A stretch of DNA of 64,000 bases from an uncultured Paraprevotella sp. (GCA_944321525.1 CALULQ010000014.1:23711-87710), one strand, 5' to 3'. Positions 9,272 through 19,056 are shown, counted from the first letter of the stretch. Notes: a model not told the origin generated them from the sequence alone. Program-made: numbers and translations.

Positions 9272-10426
9272 ATGAATAGAGGTATTAAGACTGTTGCAAC
9301 TTCAGCTTTCTGCTGCTTAGTTGCGTTGACTGGTTGCAAAAAGCAACAGCAAGCAATGGACATGGGTTCCTACAAGACCATGACCGTGAAGACCGAATCC
9401 AGAGAACTCCAATCCCGCTACAGCGCGAGCATCAAAGGCCGCCAGGACGTGGACATCTATCCGCAAGTGAGCGGCACGCTCCAGAAGCTGTGCGTCAAGG
9501 AAGGCGACCGCGTGACGAAGGGACAAACGCTGTTCATCATCGACCAAGTGCCTTATCAGGCCGCCCTCAACACGGCCAAGGCCAACCTCGAAGCAGCAAA
9601 AGCCGCAGAAGCCACAGCCGACCTGACGCTGAAAAGCACCCAGCGCCTGTTCGACCAGAAGGTGGTGTCGGACTTCGACCTGCAGACGGCCAAGAACAAC
9701 TTGCTGAGCGCCAAAGCCGCCGTGGCACAGATGGAAGCACAGGTGGTGAACGCGGCCAACAACTTGTCGTACACCGTGGTGAAGAGCCCGTCGAACGGCG
9801 TGGTGGGCGAGCTTCCCTACCGCCAGGGAGCATTGGTAAGCAGCGCCATCCCGCAACCGCTGACCACCGTGTCGGACAACAGCGAGATGTATGTCTACTT
9901 CTCCATGCCCGAGAATGACGTGCTGAGCCTCGTCCGCCAATACGGCTCGCTGGAAGAAGCCATCGCGAAAATGCCGAAAGTGCAGCTCATGCTGAACGAC
10001 GGCACGCTCCTGCCCGATTCCGGCCGCGTGGAATCCATCAGCGGCGTCATCGACCCGAACACCGGCTCCTCGCAGCTCCGCGCAGCGTTCCCCAACACCT
10101 CGCACCTGCTCCACACCGGCTCGAACGGCAACGTCATCATGCCGGTATACTTTAACGACGTCATCGTCATCCCGCAGGCCGCCACGTTCGAACTGCAAGA
10201 CAAGGTGCTGGCCTACAAGGTGGTGGACGGCAAGGCCCAGAGCGTGAACATCCAAGTGGCCCCGCAGAACAACGGCACGGAATACATCGTGACGGGCGGA
10301 CTGAACGTGGGTGACGTCATCGTGGCCGAAGGCGCAGGCCTCCTCCGCGAAGGCACGCCCATCAGCACCGGCGCAGCCGCACAACAGGGTGCGGAGAAGC
10401 AAGGCGCGGAAAAGCAAGGCAAATAA
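9272..10426 (+). CDS. RND efflux membrane fusion lipoprotein (AcrA/HlyD type)
   Basis: 384 residues. The start at 9272 gives MNRGIKTVATSAFCC followed by the lipobox LTGC, so it is a lipoprotein facing the periplasm. The body has the two halves of a lipoyl-like domain (IYPQVSGTLQKLCVKEGDRV near 70 and VVKSPSNGVVGELPYRQGAL near 170) separated by an alpha-helical hairpin rich in Ala, Lys and Gln, then the beta-barrel and membrane-proximal domains. It would bridge the inner-membrane pump and the outer-membrane channel encoded next. The upstream frame from 9167 is an extension without a signal sequence and is rejected. The pump gene begins 24 bp after the stop. Confidence 0.95.
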   Translation: MNRGIKTVATSAFCCLVALTGCKKQQQAMDMGSYKTMTVKTESRELQSRYSASIKGRQDVDIYPQVSGTLQKLCVKEGDRVTKGQTLFIIDQVPYQAALNTAKANLEAAKAAEATADLTLKSTQRLFDQKVVSDFDLQTAKNNLLSAKAAVAQMEAQVVNAANNLSYTVVKSPSNGVVGELPYRQGALVSSAIPQPLTTVSDNSEMYVYFSMPENDVLSLVRQYGSLEEAIAKMPKVQLMLNDGTLLPDSGRVESISGVIDPNTGSSQLRAAFPNTSHLLHTGSNGNVIMPVYFNDVIVIPQAATFELQDKVLAYKVVDGKAQSVNIQVAPQNNGTEYIVTGGLNVGDVIVAEGAGLLREGTPISTGAAAQQGAEKQGAEKQGK

Positions 10427-10450
10427 AGGATAACCAATTAATCAGAAACA

Positions 10451-13400
10451 ATGAAAGGTAACATATTTATCAAACGCCCGGTGATGGCCTTGTCCATCTC
10501 CATCCTCATCCTTATCGTAGGATTTATTTCACTGGGCACCCTGCCGGTCGAGCAGTACCCTGACATTGCTCCCCCGACCGTGCACGTGTCGGCCACCTAT
10601 ACGGGTGCCAGCGCCGACGCCGTGATGAAGAGCGTTGTCCAGCCGCTGGAAGAGAACATCAATGGTGTGGAAAACATGACCTACATGGAGTCCACCGCCA
10701 CCAACTCCGGTTCGGCCAGCATACAGGTATACTTCACCCAAGGCACCGACCCCGACATGGCGGCCGTGAACGTGCAGAACCGCGTGAGCCGCGCGCAGGG
10801 CTTGCTGCCGGCCGAGGTAACCCGAATCGGTGTGACCACCAACAAGCGCCAGACGAGCTTCTTGCAGATTGGTTCGCTCTATAGCCCGAACGACCGCTAC
10901 GACAAGATCTTCCTGGCCAACTACCTTGACATCAACGTCGTGCCGCAAATCAAGCGTGTCGAGGGCGTGGGCGACGTGATGGCCATGGGTGATACCTACA
11001 GCTTGCGCATCTGGCTGAAGCCCGACGTCATGGCACAATATGGTTTGGTACCATCTGACATCACCAACGCCTTGGGCGAACAGAACTTGGAATCACCTAC
11101 GGGTTCATTGGGCGAGAACTCGCCAAACACCTTCCAGTTCACGATGAAGTACAAAGGCCGTCTGACCGACATCTCGCAATTCGAGAACATCGTGCTCAGT
11201 TCGAAGGAAGACGGTCACGTATTGCGTGTAAAAGACGTGGCCCGCGTGGAACTGGGAACGCAGTCCTACGCATTCGACAGCAACGTGGACGGCCATCCGA
11301 GCTGTACGTTCATGGTGTTCCAGGTGGCTGGTTCCAACGCCACGGAAGTGAACGCCCGCATCTCCGAACTGCTGGGTGAATTGTCTGAAGACCTTCCCGA
11401 AGGCACGGAATTCATGACCATGATGAGCTCCAACGACTTCTTGTTCGCCTCCATCCACGAGGTGGTCAAGACCTTGGTCATCGCCATCATCCTCGTGATT
11501 CTCGTGGTGTACTTCTTCCTTCAGGACTTCAAGAGTACGATCATCCCGTCCATCTCCATCATCGTCTCCCTCGTGGGTACGTTCGCAGCCATGCAGATAG
11601 CCGGGTTCAGTATCAACATCCTGACGCTATTCTCGCTCGTGCTGGTCATCGGTACGGTGGTGGACGACGCCATCATCGTGGTCGAGGCCGTGCAAGCGAA
11701 GTTCGATGCCGGCTATAAGTCGCCTTACCTGGCCACGAAAGACGCCCTCTCGGACGTGACGATGGCCGTAATCTCCTGTACGTTCGTGTTCATGGCCGTG
11801 TTCATCCCCGTGACCTTCATGGGCGGAACGGCCGGTATCTTCTACACGCAGTTCGGTGTCACCATGGCCGTGGCCGTGGGTATCTCCTGCTTGAACGCCC
11901 TGACGCTCTGCCCGGCCTTGTGCGCCATGTGGATGCGTCCGGCCAGCGGCAACAAGGGCAAATACAACATCAACACCATCGTGCGCAACGCCTACAACGC
12001 TTCTTACAACGCCTTGCTGGCCAAATATAAGAAAGGCGTGATGGCCTTCATCAACCATCGTTGGCTGGCCTGGGGCACGGTTGTCGTGTCCTGCGTCCTG
12101 TTGGTTTACTTCATGAAGACCACCAAGACCAGCCTTGTGCCGCAGGAAGACCAAGGCACCATGATGATGAACGTGAGCATGGCACCGGGCAGCAGCTTGG
12201 CCACCACGGACAAGACGATGAAAAAGATTGAGGGCATCCTCAAGCAGATTCCCGAAATCGAGCACTACTCCAAGATTTCCGGTTACGGTTTCATCGCCGG
12301 ACAGGGTACGTCTTACGGTTCGTTCATCATCCGTCTGAAGGACTGGAGCGAGCGCAAAGGCGAGGGCCAAGACGCGAACTCCGTACAGAACAAACTGAAC
12401 TTCATGCTCCAGAGCGTGAAAGAAGCGCAGGCCTTTACCTTCCAGCCGGGTATGATTCCGGGTTACGGTATGGGTAACAGCATCGACCTGCACCTGCAGG
12501 ACCGCGTGGGCGGCGACTTGGACACATTCTTTGCCAACGCGCAGAAGTTCCTGGCCGCTCTGAACCAGCGTCCGGAAGTGGCCATGGCCATCACCACGTT
12601 CAACCCGAGCTTCCCACAATACCAGATTGACGTGGATGCAGCCAAGTGCAAGCGCGCAGGCATCTCCCCGTCCGAAGTGCTGAGCACGCTGGGTGGCTAC
12701 TGCGGTGGTATCTACGCGTCGAACTTCAACTTGTTCTCGAAGGTGTACCGCGTCATGATTCAGGCCGACCCGAAATACCGCCTCGACGAAGAAGCCTTGA
12801 ACAACATCTTTGTCCGCGTCAACGGCAAGATGGCTCCCATCAGCCAGTTCCTGACGGTGAAGAAAGGCATGGGACCTGAGGTCACCAACCGCTTCAACCT
12901 GTTCGATGCCATCAACTGCAACGTGAACCCTGCTCCGGGTTATTCATCCGGCCAGACCATGCAGGCCATCGAAGAGGTGTTCGAGCAGACGATGCCCAGC
13001 CGTTACAGCTACGAATACGGCAGCATCTCGCGTGAGGAACGCGAAACGGCAGGTTCCAACGACACGGTGTTCATCTACGTGCTCTGCGTCGTGCTGATCT
13101 ACTTGATTCTGTCCTGCTTGTACGAGAGCTTCCTCGTGCCCTGGGCCGTCATCCTTTCGGTGCCCTGCGGCTTGATGGGTTCGTTCCTCTTCGCCAAGCT
13201 CTTCGGACTGGAGAACAACATCTACCTGCAGACGGGTGTCATCATGTTGATTGGTCTGTTGGCTAAGACCTCCATCCTTATCACCGAGTACGCCTCGGAG
13301 CGCCGCCGCCGCGGCATGGGCATCGTCGAGGCCGCCTACACGGCCGCACAGGCCCGTTTCCGCCCCATCATGATGACGGTGCTGACGATGATCTTCGGTA

Positions 13401-13654
13401 TGTTGCCGTTGATGTTCGCCACGGGCGCCGGTGCCAACGGTAACAGTTCTCTGGGTACGGGTGTCGTCGGTGGTATCACCATCGGAACTCTCGCCCTGCT
13501 CTTCATCACGCCGGTGTTCTTCATCGTCCTGCAATACCTGCAAGAGAAGATCCGCCCGGCCATGCACGAGGAGATGGACCCGCAAATCCGCGCCGAGCAC
13601 GAAAGGAACATGCAGGAAAAGAGTGCGTTTAACAAAGAAAAAGATAAGAAATGA
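10451..13654 (+). CDS. RND efflux inner-membrane transporter (HAE1/AcrB type)
   Basis: 1067 residues, the standard length. It starts MKGNIFIKRPVMALSISI, with the family N-terminal helix and the LPVEQYPDIAPP motif. The proton-relay pair DD is in GTVVDDAIIVVE near residue 403. Twelve membrane helices in two blocks flank two large periplasmic loops. It is a proton-driven multidrug or lipid exporter by family; the substrate cannot be read from sequence. Related Bacteroides pumps are called Bme. Codon use leans to GGT and TTG more than its neighbours, suggesting strong expression. The stop overlaps the next start by 4 bp (ATGA), so the genes are translationally coupled. Confidence 0.96.
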   Translation: MKGNIFIKRPVMALSISILILIVGFISLGTLPVEQYPDIAPPTVHVSATYTGASADAVMKSVVQPLEENINGVENMTYMESTATNSGSASIQVYFTQGTDPDMAAVNVQNRVSRAQGLLPAEVTRIGVTTNKRQTSFLQIGSLYSPNDRYDKIFLANYLDINVVPQIKRVEGVGDVMAMGDTYSLRIWLKPDVMAQYGLVPSDITNALGEQNLESPTGSLGENSPNTFQFTMKYKGRLTDISQFENIVLSSKEDGHVLRVKDVARVELGTQSYAFDSNVDGHPSCTFMVFQVAGSNATEVNARISELLGELSEDLPEGTEFMTMMSSNDFLFASIHEVVKTLVIAIILVILVVYFFLQDFKSTIIPSISIIVSLVGTFAAMQIAGFSINILTLFSLVLVIGTVVDDAIIVVEAVQAKFDAGYKSPYLATKDALSDVTMAVISCTFVFMAVFIPVTFMGGTAGIFYTQFGVTMAVAVGISCLNALTLCPALCAMWMRPASGNKGKYNINTIVRNAYNASYNALLAKYKKGVMAFINHRWLAWGTVVVSCVLLVYFMKTTKTSLVPQEDQGTMMMNVSMAPGSSLATTDKTMKKIEGILKQIPEIEHYSKISGYGFIAGQGTSYGSFIIRLKDWSERKGEGQDANSVQNKLNFMLQSVKEAQAFTFQPGMIPGYGMGNSIDLHLQDRVGGDLDTFFANAQKFLAALNQRPEVAMAITTFNPSFPQYQIDVDAAKCKRAGISPSEVLSTLGGYCGGIYASNFNLFSKVYRVMIQADPKYRLDEEALNNIFVRVNGKMAPISQFLTVKKGMGPEVTNRFNLFDAINCNVNPAPGYSSGQTMQAIEEVFEQTMPSRYSYEYGSISREERETAGSNDTVFIYVLCVVLIYLILSCLYESFLVPWAVILSVPCGLMGSFLFAKLFGLENNIYLQTGVIMLIGLLAKTSILITEYASERRRRGMGIVEAAYTAAQARFRPIMMTVLTMIFGMLPLMFATGAGANGNSSLGTGVVGGITIGTLALLFITPVFFIVLQYLQEKIRPAMHEEMDPQIRAEHERNMQEKSAFNKEKDKK

Positions 13655-15021
13655 AAAAGATAATCATGACCATGACCGCGGCTGCCCTGCTGAGCAGCTG
13701 CGGCCTATACAAAAGCTACGAGCGCCCGGCCGACATTCAGACTGACGGGCTCTATCGCAGCGAAAACGTACAGGGCGGCGACTCGCTGGGCTTGGCTGCC
13801 CTCGGATGGACGGAAGTGTTCACTGACCCGAAGTTGCAAGTCTTGATTGAAAGGGGATTGGCACAGAACACCAACCTGCAAAGCGCGCAGCTGCAGATAG
13901 AACAGGCCGAAGCCTCGCTCAAGGCTGCCAAATGGGCCTACATTCCCAGCCTGGCGCTCGCGCCACAAGGCTCGCTCGCCGGAGTGGACTGGGGCAAGGC
14001 TTCGCAGACTTACACCATCCCCGTGACGGCTTCCTGGCAGTTGGACATCTTCGGCAGCCTGCACAACGCCAAGAAGCGCGCCAAGGCGCAACTGGCCAAC
14101 AGCGAAGCCTACCGCCAGGCCGTGCAGTCGCAACTGATTGCGGCCATCGCCAACTACTACTATTCGTTGGCCATGCTGAAGGACCAGCTGAACATCAGTA
14201 TCGAGACGGAAAAGCTGTGGAAGGAAAACGTGACGACGACCCGCGCCTTGATGGAAGCCGGACAGAGCAACATGGCCGCCGTGTCGCAGACCGAAGCCAA
14301 CTACTACAGCATCTGCACGCAGATTACCGACCTGAAGCAGCAAATCAGCGACCTGGAGAACGAATTCTCCGCCTTGCTGGGCGACGCACCGCAGAAATAC
14401 GACATCGGCACGATGGACGGATGGACCGTGCCCGCACGCCTCTCGGCCGGCATCCCCGCCGCAGCCTTGTGCAACCGTCCGGACGTGAAGCAGGCTGAAA
14501 CCCAACTGGCTGCCGCTTACTATACCACGAATGAAGCCCGTGCGGCCTTCTACCCCGGCATCAACCTGAGCGGAACAATTGGTTGGACCAACGACCTGGG
14601 CGCCGCCGTGGTCAACCCCGGCAAGTGGATCTGGAACGCGCTCGGTTCGCTCACTCAACCGCTCTTCCAGAACGGACGCCTCCGCGCCCAATACAAAATC
14701 TCGAAAGCCCAGCAGGAACAGGCCAAGCTGACCTTCCAACAGACATTGCTGGACGCCGGGACGGAAGTGAACGCGGCACTGACAAAGATACAGGCCACGG
14801 ACGAGAAGAGCGGCCTCTACGACAAGCAGGTGGCATCGCTCGAAACGGCCGTGAAGAGCACGCAGGCCTTGATGATGAACTCATCCGTCAACTACCTGCA
14901 AGTGCTGACCGCACAACAGACCTTGCTGACGGCGCAAATGTCGCAAATCAGCAACCAGTTCAGCCAGATACAGGCCGTCATCGAACTGTATCAGGCATTG
15001 GGCGGCGGATACACGAACTAA
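13651..15021 (+). CDS. TolC-like outer-membrane efflux lipoprotein (NodT/OprM type)
   Basis: 456 residues. The start MKKIIMTMTAAALLSSC gives a lipobox, as in OprM-type channels. Two repeated long helical regions (QIEQAEASLKAAKWAY near 75 and KISKAQQEQAKLTF near 350) are typical of the outer-membrane efflux protein fold, which forms a trimeric channel across the outer membrane and a periplasmic tunnel. It is the last gene of the efflux operon and overlaps the pump gene by 4 bp. A GC-rich hairpin follows. Confidence 0.95.
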   Translation: MKKIIMTMTAAALLSSCGLYKSYERPADIQTDGLYRSENVQGGDSLGLAALGWTEVFTDPKLQVLIERGLAQNTNLQSAQLQIEQAEASLKAAKWAYIPSLALAPQGSLAGVDWGKASQTYTIPVTASWQLDIFGSLHNAKKRAKAQLANSEAYRQAVQSQLIAAIANYYYSLAMLKDQLNISIETEKLWKENVTTTRALMEAGQSNMAAVSQTEANYYSICTQITDLKQQISDLENEFSALLGDAPQKYDIGTMDGWTVPARLSAGIPAAALCNRPDVKQAETQLAAAYYTTNEARAAFYPGINLSGTIGWTNDLGAAVVNPGKWIWNALGSLTQPLFQNGRLRAQYKISKAQQEQAKLTFQQTLLDAGTEVNAALTKIQATDEKSGLYDKQVASLETAVKSTQALMMNSSVNYLQVLTAQQTLLTAQMSQISNQFSQIQAVIELYQALGGGYTN

Positions 15022-15050
15022 CCAGAGGCCGAGACGACCTCGCTCGCATA

Positions 15051-15095
15051 GGGGCGGTCCCCCGGGAAGATTTCCCGGAGGGCCGCCCCCGGCTT
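15051..15095 (+). terminator. Hairpin after the efflux operon, probable terminator
   Basis: GGGGCGG and CCGCCCC form the outer stem and CCGGGAA/TTCCCGG the inner stem, about 30 bp after the last stop. The following tract is only TTTT, five bases later, so terminator strength is uncertain. Confidence 0.6.
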
Positions 15096-15169
15096 TTCCG
15101 GCCTGCCGCCCCGATGCCCCCCCTCGCCCCCGCAACGCCGCGCGGACGACAGCCGCAGGACGGACGGCC

Positions 15170-15245
15170 TGGCGCAATACGAAACAGTACTTGCCGCAAA
15201 GTACTCGAGTACTCTCCGCAAAGTACGCCGGCGGCATGCGGAAGC
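15170..15245 (+). repeat. Intergenic 22-bp-unit repeat element, copy B (two units)
   Basis: The core is 15187-15228: GTACTTGCCGCAAA, GTACTCGA, GTACTCTCCGCAAA, GTACGC. The right flank CGGCGGCATGCGGAAG is close to that of copy A; the left flank is diverged. It lies between convergent genes. Confidence 0.9.
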
Positions 15246-15334
15246 CGCGGCCCCGTTTTGCGCTCCCCCGCCCCACGGTTTCCACCCCGCCCGTTTCGTC
15301 CGGACACGGAGTGCCCGTCGCCCGGACGAAACAG

Positions 15335-15378
15335 AGAGAGGCGGCCCCGCGGGAGAAATCCCGTGAGGCCGCCTCTCT
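15335..15378 (-). terminator. Probable terminator of the DUF3127 gene
   Basis: A 12-bp perfect stem (AGAGAGGCGGCC with GGCCGCCTCTCT) with an inner GGGA/TCCC pair lies 40 bp beyond the DUF3127 stop codon. The T-tract is weak on the minus strand. Confidence 0.55.
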
Positions 15379-15418
15379 GCTTCGCGCCCGCCGTCCTGGC
15401 GACGGGCCGGCAAAGGCA

Positions 15419-15796
15419 TCAGAACGGAAGGTCGTCCGTGGAGTCGCCCTGCGAAAAGTCCACCGGAGCAGCATCCGGAGCGGGCGGGAACGGCACGGGC
15501 TGCGCCGGGGCAGCAGCCGGATCGGCCACACGCTCCACCTTCCATGCGCGGATACTGTTGTACCAACGCCCTTGGTATTCACGGGCGTCGATGTCGAACG
15601 ACACCGTCAAGTGGTCGCCTATCTTGATGCCGAACTGCGCGATTTTGTCGGCACCGAACACGTCGAAACACATTTTCCGGGGATATTGCTCCTGCGTCTC
15701 CAACACATATTCCTGCACTTTCCACTCCGACCCCGTACGCTGCGAGATGCCCCCACGTTCGGGCAACACCGCGATGATTTTTCCTGTTATCTCCAT
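15419..15796 (-). CDS. DUF3127 OB-fold protein, SSB-like
   Basis: 125 residues beginning MEITGKIIAVLPERGG. The pattern SGxEWKVQEYVLET, CFDVFG and VSFDIDAREYQGRWYNSI is the DUF3127 family, a short OB-fold related to single-stranded DNA-binding proteins. The C-terminal tail is Pro/Ala-rich and ends DDLPF, closely resembling the acidic DDDIPF tip with which SSB recruits partner proteins. That parallel is visible in the sequence; binding to ssDNA is inference. The gene is divergent from dnaN, which suits a role at the replication fork. It is much shorter than canonical SSB, about 175 residues, and is not expected to replace it. Confidence 0.85.
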   Translation of the reverse strand: MEITGKIIAVLPERGGISQRTGSEWKVQEYVLETQEQYPRKMCFDVFGADKIAQFGIKIGDHLTVSFDIDAREYQGRWYNSIRAWKVERVADPAAAPAQPVPFPPAPDAAPVDFSQGDSTDDLPF

Positions 15797-15869
15797 ATTT
15801 CTATCTTATCTGGTAAGTGACGCGAAATTACAACTAATTTTCTACTTTGTCGAATTTTAATTTATTTTT

Positions 15870-15901
15870 TTTGTTCCGTTCTCCCGAATTGTGTAATTTT
15901 G
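15870..15901 (+). promoter_or_regulatory. Promoter of the dnaN operon
   Basis: TTTG at 15870-15873, a 20-bp spacer, then TAATTTTG at 15894-15901. This is one of the best matches in the window to the Bacteroidota housekeeping promoter TTTG-N19/20-TAnnTTTG. It lies 29 bp before the dnaN start. Confidence 0.8.
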
Positions 15902-15929
15902 CTCGTTATAAACTAAAAACTACCGAACC

Positions 15930-17054
15930 ATGAGATTTATCGTATCAAGCTCTGCGCTCTTAAACCGCCTGCAGACTGTCGGCCGCGTCATAAGTTCCAA
16001 GAACACTATCCACATCCTGGACTGCTTCTTGTTTGAAATACAAGGCAACATGCTCAACATCACGGCCTCCGACAGTGAGACCACCATGATCACCAGCATG
16101 GAGCTCGTGGAAAGCGACGCCGACACCCGCTTCTGTATCAACGCCAAGACCATACAGGACTCCATCAAGGAAATCGCCGAGCAGCCACTCACGTTCGACA
16201 TCAACCCCGACAACATGGAAATCACGGCCAGCTACCAGAACGGCCGCTTCAACATCGTGGGCCAAAGCGCCGACGAATATCCCGACATGAACCTCGCACA
16301 AGACGGCATGGATGCCTTCGTGATGCCCGCCGAAACCATGCTCAACGGCATCAACCGCTGCCTCTTCGCCACGGCCGACGACGAACTGCGCCCCGTGATG
16401 AACGGCATTTATTTCGACATCCAGCCCGACAACCTCACTTTCGTGGCCACCGACGGCCACAAGCTGGTGCGCAACAAATTCTATCACCTGAAGGACAACC
16501 AGCCCGCCGCCTTCATCCTGCCGAAGAAGCCGGCCACCATCCTGAAGAACCTGCTGCCCAAGGAGACGGGCGACGTCACCCTGAAGTTCAACGCGCGCAA
16601 CGCGTACATCTCCACCGAGTCCGCCCGGCTCATCTGCCGCCTCGTCGAGGGACGCTACCCCAACTACAACTCCGTCATCCCGTCCAACAACCCCTACCGG
16701 GTGACGGTGGACCGCCTCACGCTGCTGAGCGCACTCAAGCGCGTGCTCATCTTCTCCAACCAGAGCAGCGCCCTCATCAAGCTGCACATGGAGGACAACC
16801 AGCTCGTCGTGTCGGGACAAGACATCGACTATTCCACCTCGGCCGAAGAGCACGTGCCGTGCGAATACGCCGACAACCCGATGAACATCGGCTTCAAGGG
16901 CACGTTCCTCATCGACATACTGAACAACATCACGGGCGAAAACGTGGTCATCGAACTGGCCGACCCGAGCCGCGCAGGCGTCATCGTGCCGGCCGAACAG
17001 GAAGAGAACGAAGATTTGCTCATGCTGCTCATGCCCATGATGCTGAACGATTAA
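15930..17054 (+). CDS. dnaN: DNA polymerase III beta subunit, sliding clamp
   Basis: 374 residues beginning MRFIVSSSALLNRLQTVGRVI. It has the three-domain clamp architecture, with FVATDGHKLVRNKF near 173-186 in the second domain and a hydrophobic C-terminal tail (LLMLLMPMMLND) like the LPMRL ends of other clamps. The dimer encircles DNA and tethers the polymerase. It is the first gene of an operon whose next member, 10 bp away, is a DEDD exonuclease, so replication functions are grouped. Confidence 0.97.
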   Translation: MRFIVSSSALLNRLQTVGRVISSKNTIHILDCFLFEIQGNMLNITASDSETTMITSMELVESDADTRFCINAKTIQDSIKEIAEQPLTFDINPDNMEITASYQNGRFNIVGQSADEYPDMNLAQDGMDAFVMPAETMLNGINRCLFATADDELRPVMNGIYFDIQPDNLTFVATDGHKLVRNKFYHLKDNQPAAFILPKKPATILKNLLPKETGDVTLKFNARNAYISTESARLICRLVEGRYPNYNSVIPSNNPYRVTVDRLTLLSALKRVLIFSNQSSALIKLHMEDNQLVVSGQDIDYSTSAEEHVPCEYADNPMNIGFKGTFLIDILNNITGENVVIELADPSRAGVIVPAEQEENEDLLMLLMPMMLND

Positions 17055-17064
17055 TGACAAAAGA

Positions 17065-17832
17065 ATGAAACTGAACCTGAAAAATCCGCTCGTCTTCTTC
17101 GACCTGGAAACGACGGGCATCAATATCACCGCCGACCGCATCGTGGAACTGTGCTACATCAAAGTGCATCCCAACGGCAACGAAGAGTCGAAAAGCATGC
17201 GCATCAACCCCGAAATGCACATCCCCGAAAGCTCGTCGGCCATACATGGCATCTACGACAAGGATGTGGCTGACTGCCCCACCTTCAAGCAGATAGCCCG
17301 CGAACTGGCCAACACCATCAAGGGCTGCGACTTCGCAGGCTTCAACTCCAACCGCTTCGACGTGCCCATGCTCGTGGAAGAGTTCCTCCGCGCGGGCATC
17401 GACATCGACCTGCGCAAGCGCAAGTTCATCGACGTGCAGAACATCTACCACAAACTGGAGCGCCGCACGCTCAGCGCGGCCTACAAGTTCTACTGCGGGA
17501 AGGACTTGGAAAACGCCCACTCCGCGCTGGCCGACACGCGCGCCACCTACGAAGTGCTCATGGCGCAGCTCGACCATTACCCCAACGACCTGACGAACGA
17601 CGTGGCTTTCCTGTCCGACTTCTCGCGCATGACCGACAACGTGGACTTCGCCGGGCGCATGATCTACGACGAGAACCACGACATCATCTTCAACTTCGGC
17701 AAATACAAGGGGAAGAAAGTGGTCGACGTGCTCCGCACCGACCCCGGATACTACAGCTGGATTCTGCAAGGCGACTTCGCCCGCAACACCAAGCAGATCC
17801 TGACGCAAATCCGACTGGAAATGAACAAATAG
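17065..17832 (+). CDS. DEDDh 3'-5' exonuclease, DNA polymerase III epsilon-like
   Basis: 255 residues. Exonuclease motif I is FFDLETTG (11-18), motif II is in FAGFNSNRFDV near 92-102 and motif III is HSALADTRA near 152. The C-terminal 55 residues (IFNFGKYKGKKVVDVL, then YYSWILQGDF) form a small extra domain often found after this exonuclease in Bacteroidota. It probably proofreads or trims DNA, either as the epsilon subunit or as a related RNase T-type enzyme. It lies between dnaN and coaBC with short gaps (10 and 11 bp), so it is cotranscribed. Confidence 0.92.
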   Translation: MKLNLKNPLVFFDLETTGINITADRIVELCYIKVHPNGNEESKSMRINPEMHIPESSSAIHGIYDKDVADCPTFKQIARELANTIKGCDFAGFNSNRFDVPMLVEEFLRAGIDIDLRKRKFIDVQNIYHKLERRTLSAAYKFYCGKDLENAHSALADTRATYEVLMAQLDHYPNDLTNDVAFLSDFSRMTDNVDFAGRMIYDENHDIIFNFGKYKGKKVVDVLRTDPGYYSWILQGDFARNTKQILTQIRLEMNK

Positions 17833-17843
17833 CACAACGATAA

Positions 17844-19043
17844 ATGGAAATCCTGAACGGAAAGAAAATAGTATTGGGCATCACGGGCAGCATCGCCGCC
17901 TACAAAGCCTGCCTGCTCATCCGGGGCCTCGTCAGGAAAGGCGCCGAGGTGCAAGTGGTCATCACTCCGGCGGGCAAGGAATTCATCACGCCCATCACTC
18001 TCTCTGCCCTGACCAGCAAACCGGTCATCAGCGACTTCTTCGCCCAACGCGACGGCACGTGGCACAGCCATGTGGCCCTCGGACTCTGGGCCGACGCCAT
18101 GGTCGTGGCGCCCGCCACGGCATCCACCATCGGCAAGATGGCCAACGGCATCGCCGACAACATGCTTGTCACGACTTACCTCTCCATGAAGGCACCCGTC
18201 TTCATCGCACCGGCCATGGACCTCGACATGTTCGCCCACCCCTCCACACAGCAGAACCTGCAACGCCTGCGCAGCTACGGCAACCACATCATCGAGCCCA
18301 CGAGCGGCGAACTGGCCAGCCACCTGGAGGGAAAAGGCCGCATGGAGGAACCCGAAAACATCATCCGCGTGCTGGAACGGCACTTCGCCGCCACGCAGGA
18401 CTTGGCCGGAAAGAGGGTGCTCATCACGGCCGGCCCCACCTACGAGCGTATAGACCCCGTGCGCTTCATCGGCAACTATTCTTCGGGCAAGATGGGCATG
18501 GCCCTGGCCGAAGCCTGCGCCCGCCGGGGAGCGGAGGTCACGCTGGTATGCGGCCCCACGCCGCTCCGGTGCAGCCACCCCTCCATCCGCCGCGTCGATG
18601 TGGAATCGGCCGAAGAGATGTACAGCGCGTCCACGTCCGCCTTCGACGCGATGGACGCGGCACTGCTTTGCGCCGCCGTGGCCGACTTCACTCCGGAACA
18701 AGCCGCCGACCGCAAAATCAAACGCGAGTCGGACGACCTCGTCCTGCGCCTCAAACCCACACGCGACATCGCACAGGCCTTGGGGCAAATGAAACGCGAG
18801 GGACAAATCCTGGCCGGATTCGCCTTGGAAACCCACGACGAGGCGGCACATGCCCGCGAGAAACTGGAACGCAAGAACTTCGACTTCATCGTGCTCAACT
18901 CGCTGAACGACCCCGGCGCGGGCTTCCGTCACGACACCAACAAAGTCACCATCATCACGCGCACCGGCTCCACCCCCTATCCGCTCAAGGACAAAAAGGA
19001 AGTGGCGGAAGACATCGTAGACCGGCTCGCATCTTTCTTCTAA
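17844..19043 (+). CDS. coaBC: Bifunctional phosphopantothenoylcysteine decarboxylase / phosphopantothenate-cysteine ligase
   Basis: 399 residues with both halves of coenzyme A synthesis. The N-terminal flavin-dependent decarboxylase (CoaC) starts with ILGITGSIAAYKACLLI-like sequence and has VVAPATASTIGKMANGIADN and PAMDLDMF motifs. The C-terminal ligase (CoaB) carries ITAGPTYERIDPVRFIGNYSSGKMG near 193-217 and FALETHD near 327. It converts 4'-phosphopantothenate and cysteine to 4'-phosphopantetheine in two steps, in the cytoplasm. Downstream genes start 13 bp later. Confidence 0.96.
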   Translation: MEILNGKKIVLGITGSIAAYKACLLIRGLVRKGAEVQVVITPAGKEFITPITLSALTSKPVISDFFAQRDGTWHSHVALGLWADAMVVAPATASTIGKMANGIADNMLVTTYLSMKAPVFIAPAMDLDMFAHPSTQQNLQRLRSYGNHIIEPTSGELASHLEGKGRMEEPENIIRVLERHFAATQDLAGKRVLITAGPTYERIDPVRFIGNYSSGKMGMALAEACARRGAEVTLVCGPTPLRCSHPSIRRVDVESAEEMYSASTSAFDAMDAALLCAAVADFTPEQAADRKIKRESDDLVLRLKPTRDIAQALGQMKREGQILAGFALETHDEAAHAREKLERKNFDFIVLNSLNDPGAGFRHDTNKVTIITRTGSTPYPLKDKKEVAEDIVDRLASFF

Positions 19044-19056
19044 AAAAACTTCCACC

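Larger units (their letters stand above)
15022..15418. other. Convergent intergenic region after the efflux operon
   Basis: No gene is supported here. It contains the efflux operon hairpin, a two-unit copy of the 22-bp repeat element and a second hairpin that probably serves the minus-strand DUF3127 gene. Confidence 0.6.
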
